From Sulfurospirillum sp. UBA6810 (GTDB taxonomy: Bacteria > Campylobacterota > Campylobacteria > Campylobacterales > Sulfurospirillaceae), in NCBI GenBank assembly GCA_002469305.1, contig DKEY01000182.1, forward strand, positions 1 through 20,411: 20,411 bases of DNA. The letters are read 5' to 3'. Below the pieces are notes generated by a model, which worked only from the letters and a program-made list of their open reading frames with translations, was not told where the DNA came from and searched no databases. The stretch's first letter is position 1. Each line of letters opens with the position of its first letter. Below are positions 15,570-20,411 of this stretch, piece after piece. The position numbers were made by a program, and so were the translations under genes.

Positions 15570-15698
15570 TTAATTGCCTCCTTTAACTTGGAACTCGTCC
15601 CAAGTTAAATTCCTAGCACTCTTGTGAAGCGAAGCGGTTTGCGTTAGTAAATCACTCTCTTTGAGAAAGCTACGACTTGTGTCGAGAATCTTTCTCAT
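15570..15698 (-). CDS. 42-aa ORF nested exactly between dppB and dppC, function unknown
   Basis: Starts at an ATG overlapping the dppB stop (ATGA, 15695-15698) and ends with TAA touching the dppC ATG, so it fills the whole intergenic gap in one open frame. The peptide begins MRKILDTSRS, has FLKESDLLTQTASLHKSARN in the middle and ends NLTWDEFQVKGGN; it is hydrophilic with no membrane segment. The DNA is visibly richer in G/C than its neighbours and contains two hairpin-forming inverted repeats (15662-15697 and 15583-15608). No separate ribosome site beyond coupling to dppB is visible. dpp operons normally have no gene here. It could be a translated small protein, a coding repeat element or a structured RNA that merely stays open; I do not recognise it. 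Confidence 0.5.
   Translation of the reverse strand: MRKILDTSRSFLKESDLLTQTASLHKSARNLTWDEFQVKGGN
15583..15608. repeat. 9-bp perfect inverted repeat just upstream of the dppC ribosome site
   Basis: TTAACTTGG / CCAAGTTAA with an 8-base loop. On the transcribed strand its 3' arm ends against the AAGGAGG of dppC, so folding could influence dppC translation. Confidence 0.7.
15662..15697. repeat. Two-part inverted repeat at the dppB stop codon
   Basis: Outer arms TGAGAAAG (15662-15669) and CTTTCTCA (15690-15697) enclose a second dyad, CGAC/GTCG (15673-15676, 15681-15684), giving a stacked hairpin with small internal loops. One outer arm includes the dppB TGA. No T-run follows, so it is unlikely to be a simple terminator. 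Confidence 0.65.
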
Positions 15699-16702
15699 TG
15701 GCCAAGCCTAATTTTTGGATTGATAAGGGCATAGAGTAAATCAACAAGCAGATTGACTACTATAAACATCGTTGCTATGATAAGCGTTGCTGATTGGATG
15801 ATAGGAAAGTCTCTTTGATATACAGCATTGACTATCCACTTGCCAATCCCTGGCCAAGAAAATGTAGTTTCGGTTAAAATCGCCCCCGCAAACAAGGTTC
15901 CAAGCATAAGACCGATGACTGTGATAACTGGCATCATAGCGTTACGCAAAGCGTGTATCATGATAACAGAAAAGCTTGAACACCCTTTTGCCTTTGCTGT
16001 TCTTATATAGTCTTCTTTCATCACTTCTATCATACTTGCTCTTGTCATCCTAGCGATGATAGCCATCGGGATAGTCCCAAGTGCGATTGCTGGCATGATG
16101 AGGTGTTTGAGTGCGTCCCAAAAAGCTTCTATATCGTTTGCCAAAAGTGTATCTATGAGATAAAAGCCAGTGACATTTTCTACATAAAACTCATACCCAA
16201 GTCTCCCTGAAACAGGAAGAATTCCAAGTTTGACTGAAAAAAAGTAGATAAGCACAAGACCAAGCCAAAAAACAGGCATAGAAACTCCAGCCAAAGCTAC
16301 AAACATAGAAGAGTAATCAAAAATAGAGTAACGTTTTATCGCTGAAATTATTCCAGCACCGATACCAAGGATGATAGCAAGTATCATCGCAACAGTAGCA
16401 AGTTCAACAGTCGCTGGAAATCTATCTTTAAACTCATCGAGTACTGGTTGTTTTGTTTTGATAGAGTTTCCAAAATCACCCGTAACAGCTTTGCTTGCAA
16501 AAATAAAGTACTGCTCATAAAGTGGTTTGTTCAATCCTAATTCTTCTCGAACTTTTTCGATAGACTCTTTTGTAGCATGGTCACCTAAGAGTGTCATAGC
16601 AGGGTCGCCGGGACTGAGATGTACCATCAAAAAAACAAGTAACGAAACGCCAAAGAGTGTAGGTACAGACCACAAAAGGCGTTTTATAATATAACTAAAC
16701 AA
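15695..16702 (-). CDS. dppB: Dipeptide ABC transporter permease DppB
   Basis: A 335-aa inner-membrane permease with an N-terminal helix beginning FSYIIKRLLWSVPTLFGVSLLVF and about six helices in total. It has the family blocks MVHLSPGDPA, LGLNKPLYEQYF and the EAA-type loop YIRTAKAKGCSSF. It forms the DppBC channel. I choose a TTG start at 16702: the ribosome site GGGAGAA (16706-16712) is correctly placed for it, and the resulting N-terminus matches the family. The longer in-frame TTG at 16714 would lie within that ribosome site. The gene is separated from dppA by 93 bp holding a strong hairpin, which probably lowers permease output relative to the binding protein. Confidence 0.92.
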   Translation of the reverse strand: MFSYIIKRLLWSVPTLFGVSLLVFLMVHLSPGDPAMTLLGDHATKESIEKVREELGLNKPLYEQYFIFASKAVTGDFGNSIKTKQPVLDEFKDRFPATVELATVAMILAIILGIGAGIISAIKRYSIFDYSSMFVALAGVSMPVFWLGLVLIYFFSVKLGILPVSGRLGYEFYVENVTGFYLIDTLLANDIEAFWDALKHLIMPAIALGTIPMAIIARMTRASMIEVMKEDYIRTAKAKGCSSFSVIMIHALRNAMMPVITVIGLMLGTLFAGAILTETTFSWPGIGKWIVNAVYQRDFPIIQSATLIIATMFIVVNLLVDLLYALINPKIRLGQ

Positions 16703-16760
16703 AAATTCTCCCAAAAATATTTTCTAAAAATATCTCGATAGATATCTTAAAAAAACATTT

Positions 16761-16792
16761 TTACATGTAAGGGAAAAAACCCTTACATGTAA
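16761..16792. terminator. 13-bp hairpin from two TTACATGTAA copies between dppA and dppB
   Basis: TTACATGTAAGGG (16761-16773) pairs perfectly with CCCTTACATGTAA (16780-16792) around six A/T bases. In the dpp direction it starts 3 bp after the dppA stop and is followed within 5 bp by a run of seven T's. A partial terminator here would let the binding protein be made in excess of the permease genes. Confidence 0.8.
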
Positions 16793-16795
16793 GTT

Positions 16796-18388
16796 TTATT
16801 TTTCTAGCCAAACCTTATGGAATCTTCTCTTTCCAACAGGGTCTAGTTTAAAGCCATTGACCTCTTTGAGCATAGGTTCAGCTACGACAGAGTTCGCGAT
16901 AGTTACCCATGGAGCTTCTCTTTTGAAAACAACTTGTGCTTTTTTATAAAGTTCAGTTCTCTTTGCAACATCTGGAGTTATCTTTGCTTGCTCAACAAGT
17001 GAAGTAAACTCATCATCTTTCCACATAGCAAAGTTTTGTGCAGGTTTTACAGCAGCAGCTTTACTTAAAAGAGTGTATAAAAAGTTATCAGGATCGCCAT
17101 TGTCACCTGTCCAGCCAAGTAAACACATCTGATGCTCACCCATCTTTGTTTTGTTTAGGTATGTACTCCAGTCATAAGAGACTATTTTTGCTTTGATACC
17201 TACTTTTGCAAGGTCAGCTTGCATAGCTTCTGCTACTTTTCTTCCATTTGGATTGTAAGGTCTTGGAACTGGCATAGCCCAAAGGTCTGTTTCAAAACCA
17301 TTTTCCAAGCCAGCTTCTTTTAAAAGTGCTTTTGCTTTCTCTGGGTTATACTCATAGTCTGCAACATCATTGTTGTAACTCCACATCGTAGGTGGGATTG
17401 GGTTTTTAGCTACTTTACCAAGTCCAGCGTAGATAGCTTTTACTATCTCTTCTTTGTTGATAGCGTAGTTTACAGCTTGTCTCACTCTTACATCATCAAA
17501 AGGTTTTTTTTCAGTATTGAGTGCAAGATAGCCTACATTGAGACCTTCTTGGCGAACAAGTTTGATTTTTGGATTTGCTTCAAGGGCAGCTACTTCCTCA
17601 GGATTTGGAAAATCCATGATATGAATAGCGCCTGTTTTTAACTCAGCCGCACGAACAGAATTGTTTGGAACAACCTTGAAGATAAGACGTTTTACATAAG
17701 GCTTTCCATCCCAATAATCTTCATTTGCACTAAAAATCATACGGTCATCTTTGATCCACTTGTCAAGTTTAAATGGCCCTGTACCAACTGCAAGACGATT
17801 TAAATCTTCAGCTTTTCCTTGCTTTAGTAGTTCATCAGCAAAAGCTTTTGAAACGATAGAGGCAAAGTCCATCGCCATATTTGCGATAAATGGAGCTTCT
17901 TGTTTTTTAAGCGTTATCTTGACTGTGTATTTATCAAGTGCGACAACATCTTTTACGATGTTATCCATATCCATAGCCGACCAGTACTCATAAGCACCAC
18001 CAACTGTGTTGTAAGGATTTGCTTTGTCAAACTGACGTTTAAGAGAGAAAACAACGTCATCTGCGCTGAGCTCTACATCTTGTTTGAAGTAGCTAGTTTT
18101 ATGAAACTTCACACCTTTTCTTAGGTGAAACACATACTCTAAGCCATCAGCTGAAACATCCCAAGAAGTAGCAAGAGCTGGTTCTATCTCAGTAGTTCCA
18201 TACTTGAACTGTACGAGATTGTCATAAACAGCAGTAGAAGCATAAAAGCTTTCACCATCTGTCGCATGTGCTGGGTCTATCGTCGAAGAGTCGCCACCAC
18301 GCCCAAATACAAGTGTTCCACCGTACTGAGGTGCTGCAAATGCAACGCTTGTTAGAAGCATTAAAAATGCTAAAATTAACTTTTTCAT
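16796..18388 (-). CDS. dppA: Periplasmic dipeptide-binding protein DppA
   Basis: A 530-aa SBP family 5 protein with a clear signal peptide (MKKLILAFLMLLTSVAFA, cleavage near AFA-A19). Strong block similarity to E. coli DppA runs throughout: YDNLVQFKYGTTEIEPALA, ADDVVFSLKRQ, AVGTGPFKLDKW, GLNVGYLALNTEKKPFDD, PPTMWSYN, LWAMPVPRPYNPNGRK, GWTGDNGDPDNFLYTLL. The protein captures peptides in the periplasm for DppBCDF; heme or 5-aminolevulinate binding is reported for relatives. The lipoprotein Cys is absent, so the protein should be soluble. The start ATG has GGAGG 6 bp upstream. It is the first gene of the operon, with a promoter at 18417-18422. Confidence 0.94.
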   Translation of the reverse strand: MKKLILAFLMLLTSVAFAAPQYGGTLVFGRGGDSSTIDPAHATDGESFYASTAVYDNLVQFKYGTTEIEPALATSWDVSADGLEYVFHLRKGVKFHKTSYFKQDVELSADDVVFSLKRQFDKANPYNTVGGAYEYWSAMDMDNIVKDVVALDKYTVKITLKKQEAPFIANMAMDFASIVSKAFADELLKQGKAEDLNRLAVGTGPFKLDKWIKDDRMIFSANEDYWDGKPYVKRLIFKVVPNNSVRAAELKTGAIHIMDFPNPEEVAALEANPKIKLVRQEGLNVGYLALNTEKKPFDDVRVRQAVNYAINKEEIVKAIYAGLGKVAKNPIPPTMWSYNNDVADYEYNPEKAKALLKEAGLENGFETDLWAMPVPRPYNPNGRKVAEAMQADLAKVGIKAKIVSYDWSTYLNKTKMGEHQMCLLGWTGDNGDPDNFLYTLLSKAAAVKPAQNFAMWKDDEFTSLVEQAKITPDVAKRTELYKKAQVVFKREAPWVTIANSVVAEPMLKEVNGFKLDPVGKRRFHKVWLEK

Positions 18389-18416
18389 ATATCCTCCAAA
18401 AAAAATTTTTCTCCAA

Positions 18417-18422
18417 ATTCTA
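18417..18422 (-). promoter_or_regulatory. Extended -10 promoter for the dpp operon
   Basis: Minus strand reads TGC-TAGAAT, 29 bp before the dppA ATG. No convincing -35 is visible. A dyad at 18453-18467 lies about 30 bp further upstream. Confidence 0.5.
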
Positions 18423-18452
18423 GCATAGGAATTAATGAAAAAGCTTAAAAAT

Positions 18453-18467
18453 ATGACTAAAAGTCAT
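18453..18467. terminator. Hairpin after the HIT gene, upstream of dppA
   Basis: ATGACT-AAA-AGTCAT inverted repeat, extended by flanking A/T pairs and outer AGCTT/AAGCT arms. In the minus direction it follows the HIT stop by 10 bp and is trailed by T-rich sequence, which fits a terminator for the HIT operon. It could also serve as an operator for dppA. Confidence 0.55.
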
Positions 18468-18477
18468 TTTATAAAAG

Positions 18478-18837
18478 CTAAAGGATTTTTTTGATTTGAT
18501 TTATAAATTCGTCAAAATCTGGTAAATTTAACTTGCCTTCTCTCTGTTTTTTCCCCCACATAGGCTCAGGAAAGAAAGAGTCTTCTTCAAATCTCGCCAT
18601 GACATGGATGTGAACATGAGGAACATAGTTGCCAAACATGGCGATATTGACTTTTTTAGGCTGGTAGTATTTTATCATCACTGTTTCTATTTGTAGCATA
18701 GCTTGAAGGATTGCTGTTCTTGTTTGTTCGTCACATTCACTCAACTCTCGATAAGGCTTACATGTAAAGATTTTGAGCCACGGGATTTCGGATTTTTCTA
18801 CTTCTACATAAAATAATTCATTTTCAAAAATTTTCAT
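18478..18837 (-). CDS. HIT family protein (histidine-triad nucleotide-binding)
   Basis: A 119-aa cytoplasmic protein. The histidine triad is H74-V-H76-I-H78 in the context NYVPHVHIHVMARF, with the usual upstream helix (ETVMIKYYQPKKVNIAMFGN). Family members hydrolyse or transfer nucleotidyl groups from AMP-linked substrates; the substrate is not predictable here. It is longer than typical HINT proteins at the C-terminus, ending in a FDEFINQIKKIL helix. The ATG overlaps the stop of the radical SAM gene (ATGA), so it is translationally coupled. A hairpin follows. Confidence 0.9.
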   Translation of the reverse strand: MKIFENELFYVEVEKSEIPWLKIFTCKPYRELSECDEQTRTAILQAMLQIETVMIKYYQPKKVNIAMFGNYVPHVHIHVMARFEEDSFFPEPMWGKKQREGKLNLPDFDEFINQIKKIL

Positions 18838-19679
18838 ATTACATTTCCTAGATAGACATTTTGTATGCCATATTTTTTTGCGATATTATACGCTTTTTTT
18901 AGTGTTTCAAGTGGAGTTTTTTCCCCATCAAGCATCTTAAAATCAGGATGATACGCACTTAAGTGCCAAGGCGTGTCAGTGCCAAGTTCACTAGAGATAA
19001 ACTTGGCGATTGCTTCTACTTGAGCTTCATCTATGCTTGGTATCATAAGCGTAGTTATCTCTACATGTAAGCCTTTTTGTTTAAGTGTTTTTGCATTTGC
19101 CAACACTACGTCCAAATCTCCTTTGAGAGATTTTTTATAATAGCTTTTATCAAAAGACTTTATGTCTATATTGATAGCATCTATATAGTTGGGTATCTCT
19201 TCGCACAACTCTTTTGACATAAAACCATTGCTCACCATGATATTTTTAAGTCCAACTTTTTTAGCTTCGATGGCTATATCTTTTATATAGGGAAAAAAGA
19301 TGGTGGGTTCATTGTAAGTATAAGAGATAGAAGGACAGTGGTGATGCAGAGCAAGGCGAACCATCTCTTTGGGACTTATATAATTCTCTTTTGAAAATTT
19401 ATCTGTTTGAGAGATTTGCCAATTTTGACAAAATGGACACTTAAAGTTACACCCAACAGTTCCAAAAGATAAAGTGTTTGTATGAGGTAAAAAATGATAC
19501 AGTGGTTTCTTTTCTATCGGATCTACATGTAACGCACTTGGGTAGCCATAAACCTTACATGTAAGATTTCCATCTTCGTTTGCATTGACCCCACAGATGC
19601 CAGTTTGCCCCTCTTTGAGTTGGCAATAGTGAGAACAGAGTTGGCAGATGATTTTATCGCCTTTTGTTTTATAAAACAT
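18834..19679 (-). CDS. amrS: AmmeMemoRadiSam-system radical SAM enzyme (AmrS-like), C-terminally short
   Basis: A 281-aa radical SAM protein. The N-terminal Cys set C12, C15, C19, C29 (CQLCSHYCQ...GICGVN) is the family's accessory metal site. The SAM cluster motif is CNFKCPFC (C77, C81, C84), preceded by YHFLPHTNTLSFGTVG and followed by ISYTYNEPTIF and SNGFMSKE. It is pyruvate-formate-lyase-activase-like; the physiological reaction is not established. It ends at YGIQNVYLGNVI, where family members usually continue for some 40-50 residues through a Cys-containing tail. The partners AMMECR1 and MEMO are not in this window. The start lies one base after the toxin stop, without its own ribosome site, and the stop overlaps the HIT start. 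Confidence 0.88.
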   Translation of the reverse strand: MFYKTKGDKIICQLCSHYCQLKEGQTGICGVNANEDGNLTCKVYGYPSALHVDPIEKKPLYHFLPHTNTLSFGTVGCNFKCPFCQNWQISQTDKFSKENYISPKEMVRLALHHHCPSISYTYNEPTIFFPYIKDIAIEAKKVGLKNIMVSNGFMSKELCEEIPNYIDAINIDIKSFDKSYYKKSLKGDLDVVLANAKTLKQKGLHVEITTLMIPSIDEAQVEAIAKFISSELGTDTPWHLSAYHPDFKMLDGEKTPLETLKKAYNIAKKYGIQNVYLGNVI

Positions 19680-19680
19680 A

Positions 19681-19941
19681 CTATTCGTAGTGTGTCCACA
19701 TACGATAAATTTTTATGATTTTCTCTTCTTCAAATATTTCATAAACTAACCTATGCTGTTTGTTTATTCTTCGAGAAATTTTATCTTTTAAATTTCCAGA
19801 TAGATATTCGTAAGAAGGAGGGTATTGTAGAGGATTCTTTTTTATTAGCTCTAATAGCCCAGAGGTCTTATCTTTTAAACCTGCTGAAGAAATTTTTTTA
19901 GCGTCTTTTTGAGCTTGAGTAGAAAAAAGTAGTTGGTACAT
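19681..19941 (-). CDS. Txe/YoeB-family mRNA interferase toxin
   Basis: An 86-aa basic protein of the RelE superfamily. The C-terminal half shows the YoeB/Txe pattern: P-x-EYLSGNLKDKISRRINKQHRLVYEI, then IIKIYRMWTHYE. It contains the expected catalytic Glu, two Arg and the terminal His-Tyr. Such toxins cleave mRNA in the ribosomal A site and are held inactive by the antitoxin. The residue after HY is an extra Glu, whereas YoeB ends at HY. It starts one base after the antitoxin stop (TAG-T-ATG). The same junction leads into amrS. Confidence 0.85.
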   Translation of the reverse strand: MYQLLFSTQAQKDAKKISSAGLKDKTSGLLELIKKNPLQYPPSYEYLSGNLKDKISRRINKQHRLVYEIFEEEKIIKIYRMWTHYE

Positions 19942-19942
19942 A

Positions 19943-20161
19943 CTACCAATCTAATTTATCTAGTGTAGTATATGCATCTAAAGATTCATTGGATGCTTTT
20001 ATGATGCTTTCTTCCATCCCCTTGATACTTTTTAGATATGCATCATCACTTTTGTATGTTGTTTTATCTAGTATTTCTATTTCATTTTTAGAAAAATGAC
20101 TTAAAAGCCATAAAAATTTATCATTTACATTGTCTTCTATTTTTAATGTTACGGTTTGCAT
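19943..20161 (-). CDS. Antitoxin of the Txe/YoeB-type pair
   Basis: A 72-aa acidic protein directly upstream of the toxin. The N-terminus (TVTLKIEDNVNDKFLWLLSHF) looks like a short strand-helix DNA-binding or dimerisation segment. The C-terminus is probably flexible and ends YTTLDKLDW, a tail that likely wraps the toxin. It is not a clear YefM/Phd protein by eye, so the class is inferred from size, position and charge. The ATG at 20161 has AAGGAG at 20170-20175 and an extended -10 at 20192-20197. An inverted repeat covering the region between promoter and start suggests autoregulation. Confidence 0.75.
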   Translation of the reverse strand: MQTVTLKIEDNVNDKFLWLLSHFSKNEIEILDKTTYKSDDAYLKSIKGMEESIIKASNESLDAYTTLDKLDW

Positions 20162-20164
20162 TCT

Positions 20165-20197
20165 ATAGTCTCCTTATACATTTGATAGACTATTATA
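20165..20197 (-). promoter_or_regulatory. Toxin-antitoxin promoter with overlapping inverted repeat
   Basis: Minus strand reads TGG-TATAAT (-10 at 20192-20197). ATAGTCT (20165-20171) and AGACTAT (20187-20193) form a 7-bp inverted repeat 15 bp apart that spans the predicted transcription start and ribosome site, a typical place for an antitoxin operator. Confidence 0.55.
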
Positions 20198-20244
20198 CCA
20201 AAAAATTGCACTTCAGATTTAAATTTTAGAATGAATCTTATAAA

Positions 20245-20260
20245 TTACTTAACTAAGTAA
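20245..20260. repeat. 7-2-7 palindrome in the 3' intergenic region
   Basis: TTACTTA-AC-TAAGTAA, a perfect dyad between the TA promoter and the rightmost gene. Candidate operator or short hairpin. Confidence 0.5.
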
Positions 20261-20276
20261 CTCATTATTTATATTC

Positions 20277-20294
20277 AAGTATAATCTTATACTT
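20277..20294. repeat. 8-2-8 palindrome in the 3' intergenic region
   Basis: AAGTATAA-TC-TTATACTT, a perfect dyad 16 bp after the 7-2-7 one and of the same design with a two-base centre. Together they look like paired operators for one of the divergent genes. Confidence 0.5.
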
Positions 20295-20350
20295 TAAAAT
20301 TTACAAAATAAATTCAAGTTTAAAATAAGTTTACAACGGGGTATAATAAA

Positions 20351-20411
20351 ATGGTTTTAGTATCTATTTTGGGGGATTTTCATTCGTCTATACTTCCTAT
20401 CTTTTATGAAT
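20351..20411 (+). CDS. Start of an unidentified gene (3' truncated by window edge)
   Basis: An ATG followed by 19 open codons to the window end, starting MVLVSILGDFHSSILPIFYE. A hydrophobic strand, then GD, then a polar turn and a helix, resembles the opening of a Rossmann/CARF-type fold, but 20 residues cannot settle this. The only ribosome-like site is GGGG at 20338-20341, 9 bp upstream. The TATAAT at 20342-20347 is too close to be this start's -10 box. It is divergent from the toxin-antitoxin operon. Confidence 0.5.
   Translation, partial: MVLVSILGDFHSSILPIFYE

Larger units (their letters stand above)
9252..19564. repeat. Dispersed 10-bp palindrome TTACATGTAA (ten exact copies)
   Basis: Exact copies start at 9252, 9352, 9994, 10013, 11544, 13025, 16761, 16783, 18758 and 19555. 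Octamer-core copies (TACATGTA with one arm changed) start at 2315, 13046, 19062 and 19524. Six of the ten exact copies and three of the four core copies lie near or in coding sequence on both strands, some read as LHV and others as TCK, so protein sequence does not explain them. The rest form paired hairpins at gene ends. At this A/T content well under one exact copy would be expected in the window. Confidence 0.85.

Noticed and set aside
16703..16714. Longer DppB start at TTG 16714
   Set aside because: The ribosome site GGGAGAA lies inside that extension and is correctly spaced for the TTG at 16702, which also gives the family-typical N-terminus.
18834..18836. The amrS TGA as a selenocysteine codon restoring the missing tail
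   Set aside because: The sequence after it in frame does not resemble the family tail, no Cys-based motif surrounds it, and it overlaps a normal ATGA coupling with the HIT gene.
9252..19564. Reading the TTACATGTAA copies as a CRISPR array or as operators of a single regulator
   Set aside because: Spacing is irregular, with no spacer-repeat structure, and many copies lie inside genes or after stop codons rather than at promoters.
20342..20347. TATAAT as the promoter of the rightmost ORF
   Set aside because: It is only 3 bp from the ATG, so transcription from it would begin within or after the start codon.

Overview
The window is an AT-rich, densely packed chromosomal segment that looks like a member of the Campylobacterota (Sulfurimonas/Sulfuricurvum/Arcobacter-like). 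The evidence is the long-form DapD, the gene content, the A/T-dominated codon use, and promoters that mostly show a good (often extended) -10 box without a convincing -35. This placement is an inference from protein resemblance; no marker RNA gene is present and I see no tRNA, rRNA, insertion sequence or CRISPR array.

Layout. 1-1784: the 3' part of an Mrp/NBP35-type Fe-S carrier ATPase and dapD (lysine/peptidoglycan precursor), closed by a bidirectional hairpin. 1780-4441 (minus): a PilZ-domain c-di-GMP receptor, a membrane diguanylate cyclase and a tiny Cys-rich protein. 4576-8214 (plus): a YbiT-type ABC-F ATPase overlapping an eIF1/SUI1-like factor, then an AEC transporter and a YdfG-like SDR dehydrogenase. 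8247-8477 (minus): a 76-codon SelW-like selenoprotein gene that an ordinary ORF scan misses, because an in-frame TGA is its selenocysteine codon. 8604-9989: fumC. 10027-12952 (minus): an ErcA-like iron alcohol dehydrogenase overlapping a PAS-GGDEF-EAL protein. 13058-18388 (minus): a complete dipeptide ABC operon, dppA-dppB-(42-aa ORF)-dppC-dppD-dppF. 18478-20161 (minus): a four-gene coupled run of antitoxin, Txe/YoeB-type toxin, AmmeMemoRadiSam-type radical SAM enzyme and HIT protein. The last 60 bases hold the start of an unidentified plus-strand gene. No gene-free stretch exceeds 300 bases.

Main points for a second look: (1) the overlooked selenoprotein with a plausible bacterial SECIS hairpin; (2) a strongly over-represented 10-bp palindrome, TTACATGTAA, with ten exact copies, all between 9.2 and 19.6 kb. 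It occurs inside genes in different reading frames, and as inverted pairs forming the hairpins at operon ends, an arrangement reminiscent of DNA-uptake-sequence terminators; (3) a structured 42-codon ORF fitted exactly between dppB and dppC; (4) signalling and translation gene pairs joined by overlaps (ErcA/PAS-GGDEF-EAL, ABC-F/SUI1), and a toxin-antitoxin pair joined to amrS by the same TAG-T-ATG junction used inside the pair.
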